Shown: positions 43,709-54,500 of the stretch, piece after piece | How positions within the stretch are numbered: position 1 is the first letter of the stretch | Layout: each line of letters starts with the position of its first letter | Source: Scleroderma bovista | Taxonomy: Eukaryota > Basidiomycota > Agaricomycetes > Boletales > Sclerodermataceae | Direction of reading: 5' to 3' | Length of the DNA stretch: 64,000 bases | Assembly (NCBI GenBank): GCA_037178675.1 | Contig: JAYMGJ010000108.1 | Span: forward strand, 56,601 to 120,600 | Translations under genes and position numbers: made by a program | Notes under the pieces: generated by a model | Database searches by the model: none | Told to the model about the DNA's origin: nothing | The model's input: the letters and a program-made list of their open reading frames with translations, nothing else

Positions 43709-46251
43709 CTACACCATCTCTGAGGGCTCCTGGTTGTTCAGGTACAAACATGTTAGGCGGAGAATCGAGATCACCGCCTCATGGTTGAGCGGTGGCACTG
43801 TGTTCTCCACAGCGCGAGGTTGCTTGGATCCAGTGAGATAATTGACTTTGACGGGCTCGCGAGTGTTGCGAATGTACTGGTGCTGTTCGTGAACAAGTGC
43901 AGATAGCGTGCCAATGCATGGAGAGAGTTCGTTGTAGTAATCGGTGATATCGTCGAGGTGGTCGTTAGATGACATACAGCCCTCCTTATTATTTGCGAAA
44001 ACCGCTAAGTCATTACCTTCATACCACCCTTCCAAAGCCAACTTTGTGCACAAATCATTGTGTAACTGGCTTTTCGGGCCATTATAAAGTGTGACGATCC
44101 AACACAAAATGTAGATGAATGATTTGAGGTCGTGGGCAGGGGTGTGCTGTACTGGTGTATTGGCAATGCGAAGAAGTTCTGTAGCCATGAATGGAAGTGT
44201 ACCCTGTGTATGTGCTGTGAGATCTAGAGAATGATGCTGGTCCACCAGGCTCACCATACAATCCCCAGGTCCGGCTGTGCGACCCAATTGATCAACCTTG
44301 ATCGCATAGTCAAAGTCGATGAGTAAACCCCATACTCTGACGGTGTCATCGGGGAGTGTTTCCTCATATATCATGGCATTGTTGATGCTGGCATCACGAT
44401 GTAAGTACCCACGCACCCACATCTCCCTGTGGGCTGTTTATCGATCAGAAGTAATATCACGGTGATAAATGATTTCTTACTGATAACAAGATCAAGGAGA
44501 CATGTAACAACCTCCAAGGGACTTGCAGCATGCGTGATCAGACACCCAGCAGGGGTAAGAATGAGTTGTCGGCGAACACGATGGTCGCATTGCCGCTTGA
44601 AGAGTGACATGAAGGTTGGAGGGCGATGAAGCGAAGTCAAGTCATCGCAACCGTCCTGCTGAACGGTCCGAGCCTTCTCCACTTTGGGAACACAATCGAC
44701 ATCCTTCAGCCCTTTGAGAATTTCCTCTTCTAATAATTGGCGCTCAACATTCACCCACGAATCCTTGATTACAAAAATTTCTTTTTGATTGCTGCCCGGT
44801 GGAACCGACTTAGAAACAAACCAGACGGTAGTGGCACGTCCCTGGATGACACTACTGGAGAAACACTTTGCAATGATGAAATATTGCATGCCATCTACAT
44901 AGATCACAGGGTGGAGTCGGCAATCGAACATATCTTCCAGGCCCAGCCACGAAGTCTGAGCGAATGTGGCAGCGCAGAGTGTACAAAGGAGTGGGAGAGG
45001 AGATTCGTGCAGGTCATACGAGCAGGAGTACACACCCCCAGCGCAATCATACATACATAAGCGATATTTCCTGCTGTGGAAAGAAAGAGAGTAGGAGAAC
45101 GCTCTATTGGGTTGCGCGTCGAACATTGCTAGCACTTTGCTTTCGATTTGCACAAAAAGATTTAAGGTTTGTTGTCTGGAAGTCAGCTCCGCTGTCATGA
45201 GCATGTCTGCCCAACCCGGAGGCCCAGTGACTCCATCTGCGGGTCGTCGAACCAGGACAGAATCGGGTTTGAGCAGGGAATCACCCAGTAGAGGTTGTGT
45301 AGTAGCCACTGAAGACCAGAGACTCAGAGGGAATTCGTACTTAGGTTGACGAGAGGACCATGATGCAGACACACAGTGATCTGACGGAACCGAAGACAGA
45401 GGGGAGGATGTGGGGGTGGACATATCAGGGGCAACTGTGGTAGGTATGGATGCGTTGGCAGATGCGGTTGCTGTGTTCAAAGACAATGGTCTTGACATTG
45501 ATGTACTAGACTCTGTATGTGATTCAGAAGATGGGGAACATAGAGGAGATACATCAGGGGTAGACACAGCAGGAGTTGATGTTGGCATCGATGCATTGGC
45601 AAGCAGGGGTTGGGTTGGGTTGGGGATGGATGTAGTGGAAGTAAATGTGGCAGGTGCGGATGTGCCACGCTTTGAGGGTGAGATAGGAGACAATTGCATG
45701 GGTGTAGATGTATCTGTCTTGGAAGGCAAAGAACAGGAGGGATCAGTGGTCCCTAGCAGGACGTCCATGGTAGAGGAACGTTCATTGTCGTGATGGTGGA
45801 TCAGTGCATCCATAATTGTGCTCATGAATGTACTAAGTTCCTTCTCCTCTTGTCCTGAACTAAGTCTATGCTGGTTCTCTACTTTATGCAACATTGGTGG
45901 CAAATACTGCGTGTTCCACTGCTTCTTGGTCCAGTCATATAGCGGCTGCCCGTTGGGTCCTGTCAGTGCATTGAGTAATTCAGTATTGGGGACTACCGGT
46001 AAAATTTCGTCAGGGAACCAGCAATCTGCGATGATATCTCCCTTATAACAACTGGACGGGACTGCATTCTCATCGAAAATGCTGACGTGTAGTTCCGAGT
46101 GAAAGCTTTCCTTCAATGCAGGAAGGTTGAAATTCTGAACATTGTGAGGGACTGATGATGTTTTCAATTTTCTAGGTGTCTCGCTGTTGAATTTGGTTTG
46201 TCGTGGCATGTTGGGGACGATGAGGGCATGCAAGGAACCGTGTGAAAACAT
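43709..46251 (-). CDS. FunK1-type fungal protein kinase
   Basis: Two exons, 46251-44481 and 44433-43709, with a 47-bp intron (GTAAGA...AACAG); sum 2,496 nt, 831 aa, frame kept. The splice gives LLDLVITHREMWVRGYLHRD, the catalytic loop HRDASINN, followed by WGLLIDFDYAI (DFD in place of DFG, as usual in FunK1) and GTLPFMATELL (activation-segment end). The N-terminal part (KGDIIADCWFPDEILP, LYDWTKKQWNTQYLP) and the segment REVFVIKDSW-like EIFVIKDSWVN are typical of the fungal-specific kinase family (Pkinase_fungal). A 120-residue Ser/Thr/Pro-rich insertion (residues about 165-290) with many TST/ASMPTST phrases separates the N-terminal region from the kinase lobe. The start could be this ATG or the later MPRQTKFN. 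Family members are numerous in mushrooms and their substrates are unknown. It appears intact although flanked by mobile DNA. Confidence 0.88.
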
Positions 46252-46382
46252 GCCACATATTTATCCAGCATAGTCACATTACAAAGAACTTGGACAAGAA
46301 TGGAACAACATCACATGTCCTCAAACTTTGCTATCAGCCTTTATAATCACCTTGTTTACAAGGTCCCTGCATAGTCTGGTGA

Positions 46383-46438
46383 CCAGACTGTCTATGAAGC
46401 AGTAGTACTTAGTGTAAAGCTGTCGATAGACAGTCTGG
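46383..46438. repeat. 13-bp perfect inverted repeat (hairpin)
   Basis: CCAGACTGTCTAT (46383-46395) and ATAGACAGTCTGG (46426-46438), 30-bp loop, about 130 bp upstream of the FunK1 start. Could be a transcriptional element or the footprint of a small inverted-repeat transposon. Confidence 0.6.
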
Positions 46439-46780
46439 TAAAACTGGGTTTGAATTGCAGGGCAGCGCAGATTCCACGGTCAGGTGATGGGTAACCCTGA
46501 TATGGGTACGGAAAAGATCACGTGCATGCAGGATCAGCTTGTCTCTCGCACCCCCATTTCTCACCATGCCTAGCTTACCTGGACAACAGAGCATAAACAT
46601 TTCACAATAGTGACAAACAACCAATAGAGACTTATCTAGTATTGCTAATAGAACTACCAACAGAACTACTACCTGTGCCCGTCTTGTTTCAGTGCCCCCT
46701 CTCACTGCGAAATCCTGTCTCATCCCTTCCACGTGCCATATTGTTTCTTTGTATTCGTATTCAGAGTTTCCAATCAATAT
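46439..46780. other. Unassigned
   Basis: No gene recognised between the hairpin and the low-complexity region. Confidence 0.3.
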
Positions 46781-47457
46781 CCCATGGCAAATGCCAAGAC
46801 GAGATGTCGACAATGCACCTGACCACGACCACCTGGACGACCCACAACCAGCGTCACAACCACCATGACCACATGGACAACAGTGATGACAACAATGACA
46901 ACAATGGCGATGGCACCACATCCACACCAGATCGACGAAGATGACAATGACGAGACGTGCATGGCAAATGCCACCATGACATGGCGATGACAACAACAGC
47001 AACAATAGCAGCATGCCCACGCCAGAACAATGAAGACAACGAGTGACGCCAACCGCTGCCACCACCACCACCACAAACGGCGGTGACGCCAACCGTCACC
47101 ACTGTTGCCACGTCAACCACCACCACCGTTCACCACCTCCCACCTCCCATGTCAACCACCACCACCCTAACAAACCACCACCACCTCCAGCAGCAGCAGT
47201 GTTGACGACGCTGGCGACTACAATCACAACCAACACGGCAGCGTGTCCATGCCAGCACGACGAAGACAATGATGACGAAATGCCCATGGCAAATGCCAAG
47301 GCGAGACAACAACAACAACGGCCAGCATGTGCTCTCCAGCATGAGTAACCCGCCGGGTCGGGTGCGGGTACACCCGTGCTATTGCCTACTTGCGGACAAG
47401 GTTAATACAATGTTTTGTGTGTGCACAGATCTAATCAAGAATAGATCACCACACTAG

Positions 47458-47705
47458 GAAAGAAGGGTACCGAGTCTTCCTACCAGCGTGCCCAAGCTTT
47501 TGTGCTCAAACCCAGTGTGCTTCCAAAATTATTTGAAGCATTTACGCAATGCTATGCAACTTGTCCAGGTGGATATACCAGGATACATCGCATTGACAAC
47601 CGCACTGGAGACAATGCTCCTATGACACTCTTGGAGCTGGTTGATAACCCACAAGATTTCAAACTTGAGATGACCGCACGAGCACGGGTGTACCCACAAG
47701 TGTGA
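47458..47705 (+). pseudogene. Mitochondrial ribosomal protein bL17 fragment
   Basis: After an intron-acceptor-like CACTAG the frame reads KKGTESSYQRAQAFVLKPSV, LPKLFEAFTQCYATCPGGYT, RIHRIDNRTGDNAPMTLLEL and VDNPQDFKLEMTARA. This is the central-to-C-terminal part of bL17m (RYA-x-RPGGYTRI, GDNAPMA-x-x-ELVDN are family hallmarks). It then runs into unrelated RVYPQV and a stop at 47703-47705. The N-terminal half and the proper C-terminus are missing, and it is surrounded by low-complexity repeat. Interpreted as one exon of the nuclear gene copied into this region, or left behind. Confidence 0.75.
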
Positions 47706-48863
47706 GGGGCTGACCTGCACCCACACCCGCGGTTAACTCATACCCAACAAATATGGGTGTACCATGGGTACCTGCACGGGTTATGCCATGGGCACTGTTT
47801 TGCCAGCCGTCGTCGTCGTCGTGATGTGGTGGCATTGGCTATCTCCATCACTTCGCTGTTGTCGCTATGTTGTGCCAGCCGTTGTCGCTGTCAACGTTGC
47901 TGTCGTCCCTCTGCCTCGCCAGCTGTCATTGTCATCATTGCCATCGCCATGGTTGCCATGCCTCGCCAGCCGTGGTCATCGTCCCACTGTCTCGCCAGCC
48001 ATGGTTGCTGCCGGCTGCATCTGCGGGCATTGGCCATCTGCATCACGGCATCGTCATCGCCGTGTCCTGCCAGCTGCTGTCGCTGTCATCGTCGTAACGC
48101 CATGGCTTGGCCATCCACGTCACATCGTCTTCATCTGCATTGTGCTGGCATGGACACGTTGATGCGCTGTCGTCATCGTCACTGTCTGGCCAGCCGTCGT
48201 CATGTCGTCTCTGTCTGGCCAGCTGTTGCCATCGCCGCTTCCGTCCTCATGACACCATGTGGTCATCCCACGTCATCGTTGTCGTTGTCGTAGTGACACT
48301 GCAGTGCTGGGCATGCACTGTTGTGGTAATGTAAGGTGTGGATGGTGAGTTGTCCAGGTGGTCGTTGTGGTCATTGGGGAGTTGTCGAGCTATTGGTGGG
48401 TCATCACAAATAAAACGAAAGAAAAGATAACTTACATTCAGGGGCACGATGACTCAATGCGCACTGTGCCAGTCCACAGATGTGTGCAGGCGGTTGCGAT
48501 GGAAGGTGTGCATGCAGAGGACCTGTAAGAAGAGATAGCCGACAAAATGAATAAAATAAAATAAACATACATGTTAGACGAGAGATATGGCATTGATAGA
48601 TGCCATGGGGTCATTCAACCCAGGCTCGACGCAGAAGCTTGAAGTTGAGATGGGTTGAAGAAGCTCCCACAGGTTACCCAACCCATGCATTTTCACTAGT
48701 TCAAGGGCACAGCTAGGAGCACATCGTTGCAGTTGATGTCAGGCATGGGTCATCATGGAGAGGCTGGTGTATGCTTTGACTCTTCTTCTCTCGCTTCTTT
48801 TCTTCTTCTTGGTGTTGCAAGGACCCAGCATGGCTGAACAACCGCAGGGCCCATGTGTCTGTA

Positions 48864-48909
48864 CCAAAAAGGAAGGAGGAACTGTCTGCAGTTCCTCCTT
48901 CCTTTTTGG
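48864..48909. repeat. 21-bp perfect hairpin with 4-nt loop
   Basis: Two perfectly complementary 21-nt arms, 48864-48884 and 48889-48909, purine-rich on the left (key core AAGGAAGGAGGAACTG), loop TCTG. On RNA it would be a very stable stem-loop. Such a short perfect palindrome is unexpected in diverged repeat DNA. Confidence 0.7.
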
Positions 48910-49937
48910 GAGGAGCTCTGAGCATCGTCTCAGGTAGACAAAAGCATGGTTAGTACATATGGGTGTACCTATGTGGGTCATAGGAGTATCACTTGGTGCA
49001 GGTGCAGGTGCAGGTCAGAAATTGGACATCCACACCCATGCATTTATTTTTGCTAAGGGTTCATAATTTTTTATTTAAACTGTAAAGTACAATCGAAATG
49101 GATGGCTATGCACTGCATGGTAGGACATGCCCATCTGGCACTCGATACGAGGTGGTGCTGGGGCGACTTCAGTGACGCGAAGTCAACGGAGTGCGATCCA
49201 AGGCGATGCGAAGTCAGCCTCAGATCTGTGAGCAGCAGTGCTAGGGAAGAGCATGGGTCACCCGTGGGTATTAGAAGTGCAACCCGTACCCGTACCCATG
49301 CAACAGGTCTGGGTTATAGCCCGGGTATGAATTCACGGGTCCGGGTCAGTAGATGAGTAGGTCATAAAATTACCCAAGGGTGTACCACGGTGTAGATATA
49401 TTTACCAATTATCTAAATGATGTGTACAATCTAAGGCATCGTGGTTGTCGTCTGGTAGGTCGTGGCCATCATGTTCTGCGCCATGGCGTCATCGTTGCTG
49501 GCCCTGCCAGCCGTCGCTGTTGTTGCCGTCATTGTCGTCCCTCTGCCTCACCAGCTGTCGTTGTCGTGATGCTGTGGCATTGGCCAGCTGCATCACATCG
49601 TCTTCATCTGCATTGTACTGGCATGAGCACATTGATGCGCTGTCGTCATCATCGTGACGCCATGGCATTGGCCATCTGGTGTCATGTCATCGTCGTTGTT
49701 GTTGCCGTGTCTCGCCAGCCATCATTGTTGTTGTGATCAGCTAGCCGTCATTGTCGTGACGCTGTGGCATTGGCCATTGGTGTCTCGTCGCCGTCGTCTT
49801 CGTCGAGGCACTGCAGATGTGGTGTTGTTGTGTCTCCATGGACCATGGCAATGGCCATTGCATCGTGTCATCTTCGTCTGCATTGTGATGGCATGGACGT
49901 GTTGATGCACCGTCATTGTCGTCATCGTGTCACCGTG

Positions 49938-50185
49938 TGTGACGGAAGTCAGAAGAGTTCAGTCACACGGTAGTCCGTTCTCGTTTAGAGGATTCCTTAG
50001 GTCCCTCAGGAAGAACTGGCCAAGAAACTCTGTAAGAGGTAGACTGGGGAATACATTGAATATTCTATGTCCTTAAGTACTTTCTATGTGCAGCGGGAGA
50101 ATAAATGAGTAGCTAAAAAGGGAAGAACAAAGAAACAAGAAAAGAGTAAGTAAATCCGAGGCGTTAAAATTTGTAAGTCGTTACA
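49938..50185 (-). repeat. Small LTR (about 248 bp) with upstream polypurine tract
   Basis: On the minus strand a purine-rich GGAAGATCAGGAGGGCGAA is followed by TGTAACGACTTAC, and 248 bp later the segment ends CCGTCACA. Ends are TG...CA with the short terminal inverted repeat TGTRACG. This fits the 3' LTR of a minus-strand retrotransposon. Confidence 0.55.
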
Positions 50186-50840
50186 TTCGCCCTCCTGATC
50201 TTCCAATGGGGGATCAAGTTGCGGCGACGCTGTTCATAGTGCTGTCGGAGGCGACTAAGTAGAGAAGTGTTAGGGTCATTAGGAAGAGAATTTGGCTTAT
50301 GATCCAACCTGTAGAAGGACTGGCAACCGACTCTGTGGGGGTTTGAACCTGGGAGTCTCCAGCGGCAGAGGTGATCTCTAGGTTCCTAAAGATGTCGTCA
50401 AAATCGTTCAAGACATTACTAGTCATGAGGTTCTGGGGAACGGGGTCATTGGTGGCTGTGCAGCCAGGGGTGCCAGTGCGGAAGTCACACAATTGGTTCT
50501 TGTAGAAGGTGCGGTGTCCTCCACGACCGTTAGGTCCATTCTGATCTCCACCGTGCCCTCCATTTCATCTGTTGGACGGGTAGGGTTCATGGCGACGAGT
50601 GTTGTCTTGGGTCTGGCCGAAGTTGGCCCTCTCTGAGGTGGTGTGAGCACGGCGGGCCTTACTTGTTGGTAAGTGCTTACAGGTCATGGTATCCGCAGCG
50701 AATCGATCGAAGATGATGCAGGTGAGGTACCTGGACTGTCCTCCGCCGTGCTTGTTCTTCTTCTTTGTGCGTTCGGTTTTCGCGAGTCCAAATGCGGGTG
50801 GTAAAGGGTACCACATGGCTGCGTAGGTTTCCTGCACTTA
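50186..50840 (-). pseudogene. Decayed coding remnant upstream of the small LTR
   Basis: Minus-strand pieces in several frames: RYLTCIIFDRFAADTMTCKH with a partly ruined Cys/His pattern, then GGDQNGPNGRGGHRTFYKNQ, then a C-terminal hydrophobic segment (ISQILFLMTLTLLYLVAS) ending at 50214. The Cys/His part resembles a degraded zinc finger of an element-encoded protein. I cannot assign the element type. Confidence 0.35.
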
Positions 50841-51520
50841 CTGTTTGCAATTGGAGTATGAAACTGAAGGGTGTTTTACAAGTGATGTCAGTGCCACTAT
50901 CACCAACCCTGATGATGAAGTGACTCTAAGTAAATTCAATCTTGCACACATATCTTCCTGTACCATTGATCCTATTGCAGTGAAATTGAAGAAAACATGG
51001 CGCTCACCAATATATTGTGTGCTCCGCTGGGGTCGCCGCTGTCGTCGTTGTCGTGTTGCAGCTGTCAACGCAGGTGGTGGTGGTGGTAGTCACGCCGCAG
51101 TGTGTGTGCTGGCGCTGGGGTCGTCAATGCCGGTCATGGTGGTCGTGGTCACGTCACAGCGTGCGTGTGCTGGCCACAGGGTTGTCGTCGTCATCATGCC
51201 GGTGGTGGCTGCATCGCAGCGTGTGTGCATGTGTGTTGATGTTGTCATCGTCATCATCGTCATCACGCTGGTGTGGTGGTCGCATGACCACATGTGTGAG
51301 TGCGTGCTGGCACTGGGGCTATGGCCGTCGTCATGCCATAGCGTGCATGCGCTGGCGCTGGGGTCATCACCATTGTTGCCATTGTTGCCATCTAAGCGGG
51401 TGATGGTGGTGGTGATCACACCACAGTGTGCATGTTGGCGCTGTCGTTGTCATCATCCTCACAGGTGATGGGGTGGTGGTGACTGTTGACGAGTGGTGGT
51501 GGTGGCAGTGATCGACACAC

Positions 51521-52693
51521 GGTGGTGGTGGTTGGTGCTGTTGGGTGCAGCTGTCGTCGCCGTTGTTTGGTCAGCATTTGTGGCTGGGCTGCGTGGTGTA
51601 CATGGGGCGGGTGCCCATGCAATGGGCTGGTAATAATAGTTAGTAAACAAGAAAAAAACATACAAGTTAGTGGGGGGAATCAGGCTGTACAGGCGTAGGT
51701 GTACGTGGGTGTGGGTGTGCACACAGAGAACCTGGAATAATAGTTAGTATACAAAACAAAACAAAAAAGAAACTTCATAGTACCTGCAAGTGTGATTGCG
51801 CTGTGGTGGTGTGGTGGGTAGTGGCGGCATCATGCGTGAACATTTGATAGTGCGTGTGATTACAGTGGTGGTGGAGTAGGGGTGGGGGTGGGGTAAGCAA
51901 TGGGACTTAGAGAAATTTTGTGAAGTTAGCTTATGTAACACGTACTGTAAACATACTGTGTCAGAGCTGTGTTCCCATGGAACTGGGACCCTGTGGCAAT
52001 GTATGCTGTAAGCGCTGTCAAATACTGTACTATTACGGTAATTACTGTAAGTACTGTCCCGAAATAAGGGATTTGCTGATGCTAGTGTTAACAGGAGCAG
52101 TGTGACGAGGGGGCATGGTGAACTGTGTGGGTTGCAAGAACAGCAGTAGCATTCATTATAATGGTACCCTTTGGTGTGGCTGCAGAAGCGAACCTGGCTG
52201 TGATGCATGCAATACAATTTGACTCAATTAGGAAACACGGTATGGACACAAATTCAAGAAATCGAATACAGTCACGAAACACTGGGCCAAATATGATACG
52301 AGGAGCAGGCCATACAAACATGAAATACATGTTCAACGGTTGAAGACATACAGAAGATGGGGTCACAAAACAGGGATGTACAAAGCACACCAACTTTTTA
52401 AAATATTAGAAAAACTAGTAGTCAGGTTCATCAGGGACATCACTTGCCGACACGTAGCTATCAGGGAATCAGTGTCCATGGACCGCATCATGAGTCTTGT
52501 GTTGCTAGTTTTGGATTCGGGGGCATGTGGAACGAGAAGAAATGGTGCCACTACTGGGTGAGCCATTGTCATCAGGCTCGCTGGTAGGTTCAAGTCTACA
52601 CTTGCCAGGTCGGAAGCTCTTTCGGAACCAACCTATGTACCGCTGATGGGCTGTGATGTCCACTGCAACCTTGAAACTGTCAATAAGGTTATG
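51521..52693. other. Unassigned
   Basis: Short ORFs without recognisable domains. Some tgtgtgggtg-type low complexity at 51690-51900. Confidence 0.3.
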
Positions 52694-53715
52694 TCAAAAT
52701 GACGGAAATGATATGCTTGCTGCCTCCAGGGAGGTGATGTTAACTAATGGCTCTGCAGAGCCTGATGGAGGTGATATAGTCTTGCACATCTCTATCAGAG
52801 AGCCCTTGATCATTGTAAGCCCACGGTTGAGTAAGGCATTGACATCCTCCATGCCCTTACTGGTCATGAGTTCCTGGACGAGGTCATGTGAGTGATTACT
52901 GGAAAGGATAAGAAAGTGCATCCTTACCCCATGTGCATAATAATCCTCAGGTGTTGCATCCACATCAATACACTCCTGGATCCCATTCTTCACCCAAACA
53001 TGGTAATTGATGCTCTCAATTGAGCACCAACAGTGCTTTCCGCTGACGATGGAGGGAATGATGAGATTGTTGGGTGCCATGACAACAGATGCCATGTCTG
53101 ACTCTGGCAATACAGAGTCCATGTCGAAGGAAAGGAATGCATCAAAATCAAGGAAGGGACTGGTTGAGAACGTCTGCCATGCCTTGCTGTCAGGCTCTGG
53201 AGCCTGGTATTTGGTTTCTGTGATGTTAACAATGACAACCATGAGAATATCTTTCACTTTTTGGATGACATTCTCCCAATACTGAGAAAATGCCACTTCC
53301 AGGATCGCTTGATACTTGTGCAGACAGGGCCGGACTTTCATTAAAAATGATAAAACAGCATTGGGCATGAAATTGCTGTCCGAGTCAAGGGTTCTAATTG
53401 TTCTGTTCTGGTCAAATTGGATATGGATGAGGGTAGTAGGATAAGGAAGAGCAACAAGCTCATCCTTGACCCGTTGAACAAAATCATTGATGGGTGCCTC
53501 GTGTATAGCACTGGGCCATTCAAAAAGTACGACCTCATAACTTGCTAGATACGAGAGACTTCAAAACCAGCTCTTGGTTAAGATATCACATAGGATCTTC
53601 ATAACTGTAACACGTACCGTGGCTTTCCAAATAGATCCTCGTGGGTATGGATGATAGCAGCAATGATGTCGAACTCTTCACGAGTGAGCCCAGTAATCTT
53701 CTGGAAAGTGAACAT
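52694..53715 (-). CDS. Hypothetical protein, two exons, unknown family
   Basis: ATG at 53715. Exon 1 (53715-53618) reads MFTFQKITGLTREEFDIIAA IIHTHEDLFGKPR; after a 77-bp intron, exon 2 (53540-52694) continues YEVVLFEWPSAIHEAPINDF, LPYPTTLIHIQFDQNRTIRT, then CLHKYQAILEVAFSQYWENV and ends MCKTISPPSGSAEPL... at 52694. Lengths sum to 945 nt, 314 aa, no stop. The reading is coherent over both exons, with mixed charged/hydrophobic composition and no repeats, so it is probably a real gene or a recently active element gene. No signal peptide or membrane segment. There may be an upstream exon (…VCSRTDQHCM followed by a GTGTG donor, near 53.76 kb). I do not recognise the family. Confidence 0.5.
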
Positions 53716-54500
53716 GCTAAATTACAATGAGATGCTCGCAACGCCCAAAACACACCATGCAATGTTGGTCTGTGCGAGAGCACACTGGTCGTAGGAGTTC
53801 CGCATAACAAGCTAAGGTTTTCTCAGAAAGTGCACTTGAAAACACAGGGAATGCACTTACGATCCAATGCTCTGGCTGTAAAAGCCTTCCAATGCAAGCC
53901 AACTACACCGCCAACTTGGCTATGTGAGTGTGAAAGATCGGGTGATGTGATGGGGGCTGGACCGGCTGGCCTGGCAGGGGATGTGCCTCCCGAACTAGTG
54001 ACCATATCCAACCTTCCATTCTTGTGGGCAATTGTCGGACATGGCGCTGATGTTGTCCTCGTTATGGATGGAGTGGATGGAGTAGGGCTCTGGATGGAAG
54101 CAGTATGGGTACCGTTAACCGTACAATGCCACCGAATGCCAGAAGGGGGGTCACTTTCAGCATAGTACCTGTAGTACAATGCACAGGAAGGGGCATCCCC
54201 CATTACAGATGCGGCCATGGGTGAGGGATAGAGCTTTTGCTGGGCGTTCTGAAACATGCTAAGAAAAGTAGACGCCCATCACCGTAGATTAAACAACTCA
54301 CCATGCACTGAGTGCCAAATGCATAGAAGAAGCATACTGCTAGTGGCATTGTTGTGTTGAGGTTCTGTTGACATCCCACCAGCAACTTACAGGTCCAGAG
54401 TTGTGACCTGCCAAATACAAGATTTGAGTGGTAGGGTAGAGCACGGGTGTGCTTACCACCACGGGTTACAGGTCTACGGGTACGACGGGTACGGGTACGG
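53716..54500. other. 5' flank of the hypothetical gene and acgggt-type repeat
   Basis: A minus-strand Pro/Ser/Thr-rich ORF (53823-54257) might be an upstream exon of the hypothetical gene, but no domain supports it. Just before the LTR, acgggt-type low complexity (54465-54500). Confidence 0.3.

Larger units (their letters stand above)
46780..51520. repeat. Degenerate GTC/GAC/CCA-rich low-complexity repeat family
   Basis: Four blocks (about 46780-47340, 47756-48330, 49440-49930 and 51010-51520) consist of trinucleotide-like text (gtcgtcatcgtc, caccaccacc) and a recurring longer phrase, tggcattggccatctg ... ctggcatgga-cacgttgatgc ... gtcatcgtc, seen near 48140, 49620 and 49890 and reversed near 46950. 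Related strings such as acgggtacgggt recur at 47350, 49260-49350 and 54470-54500. The many overlapping ORFs on both strands are products of this composition and were not called as genes. Confidence 0.6.

Noticed and set aside
46780..48320. Many long ORFs rich in Val/Thr/His/Pro on both strands
   Set aside because: They come from trinucleotide-like low complexity; all frames are open and there is no domain or splice structure.
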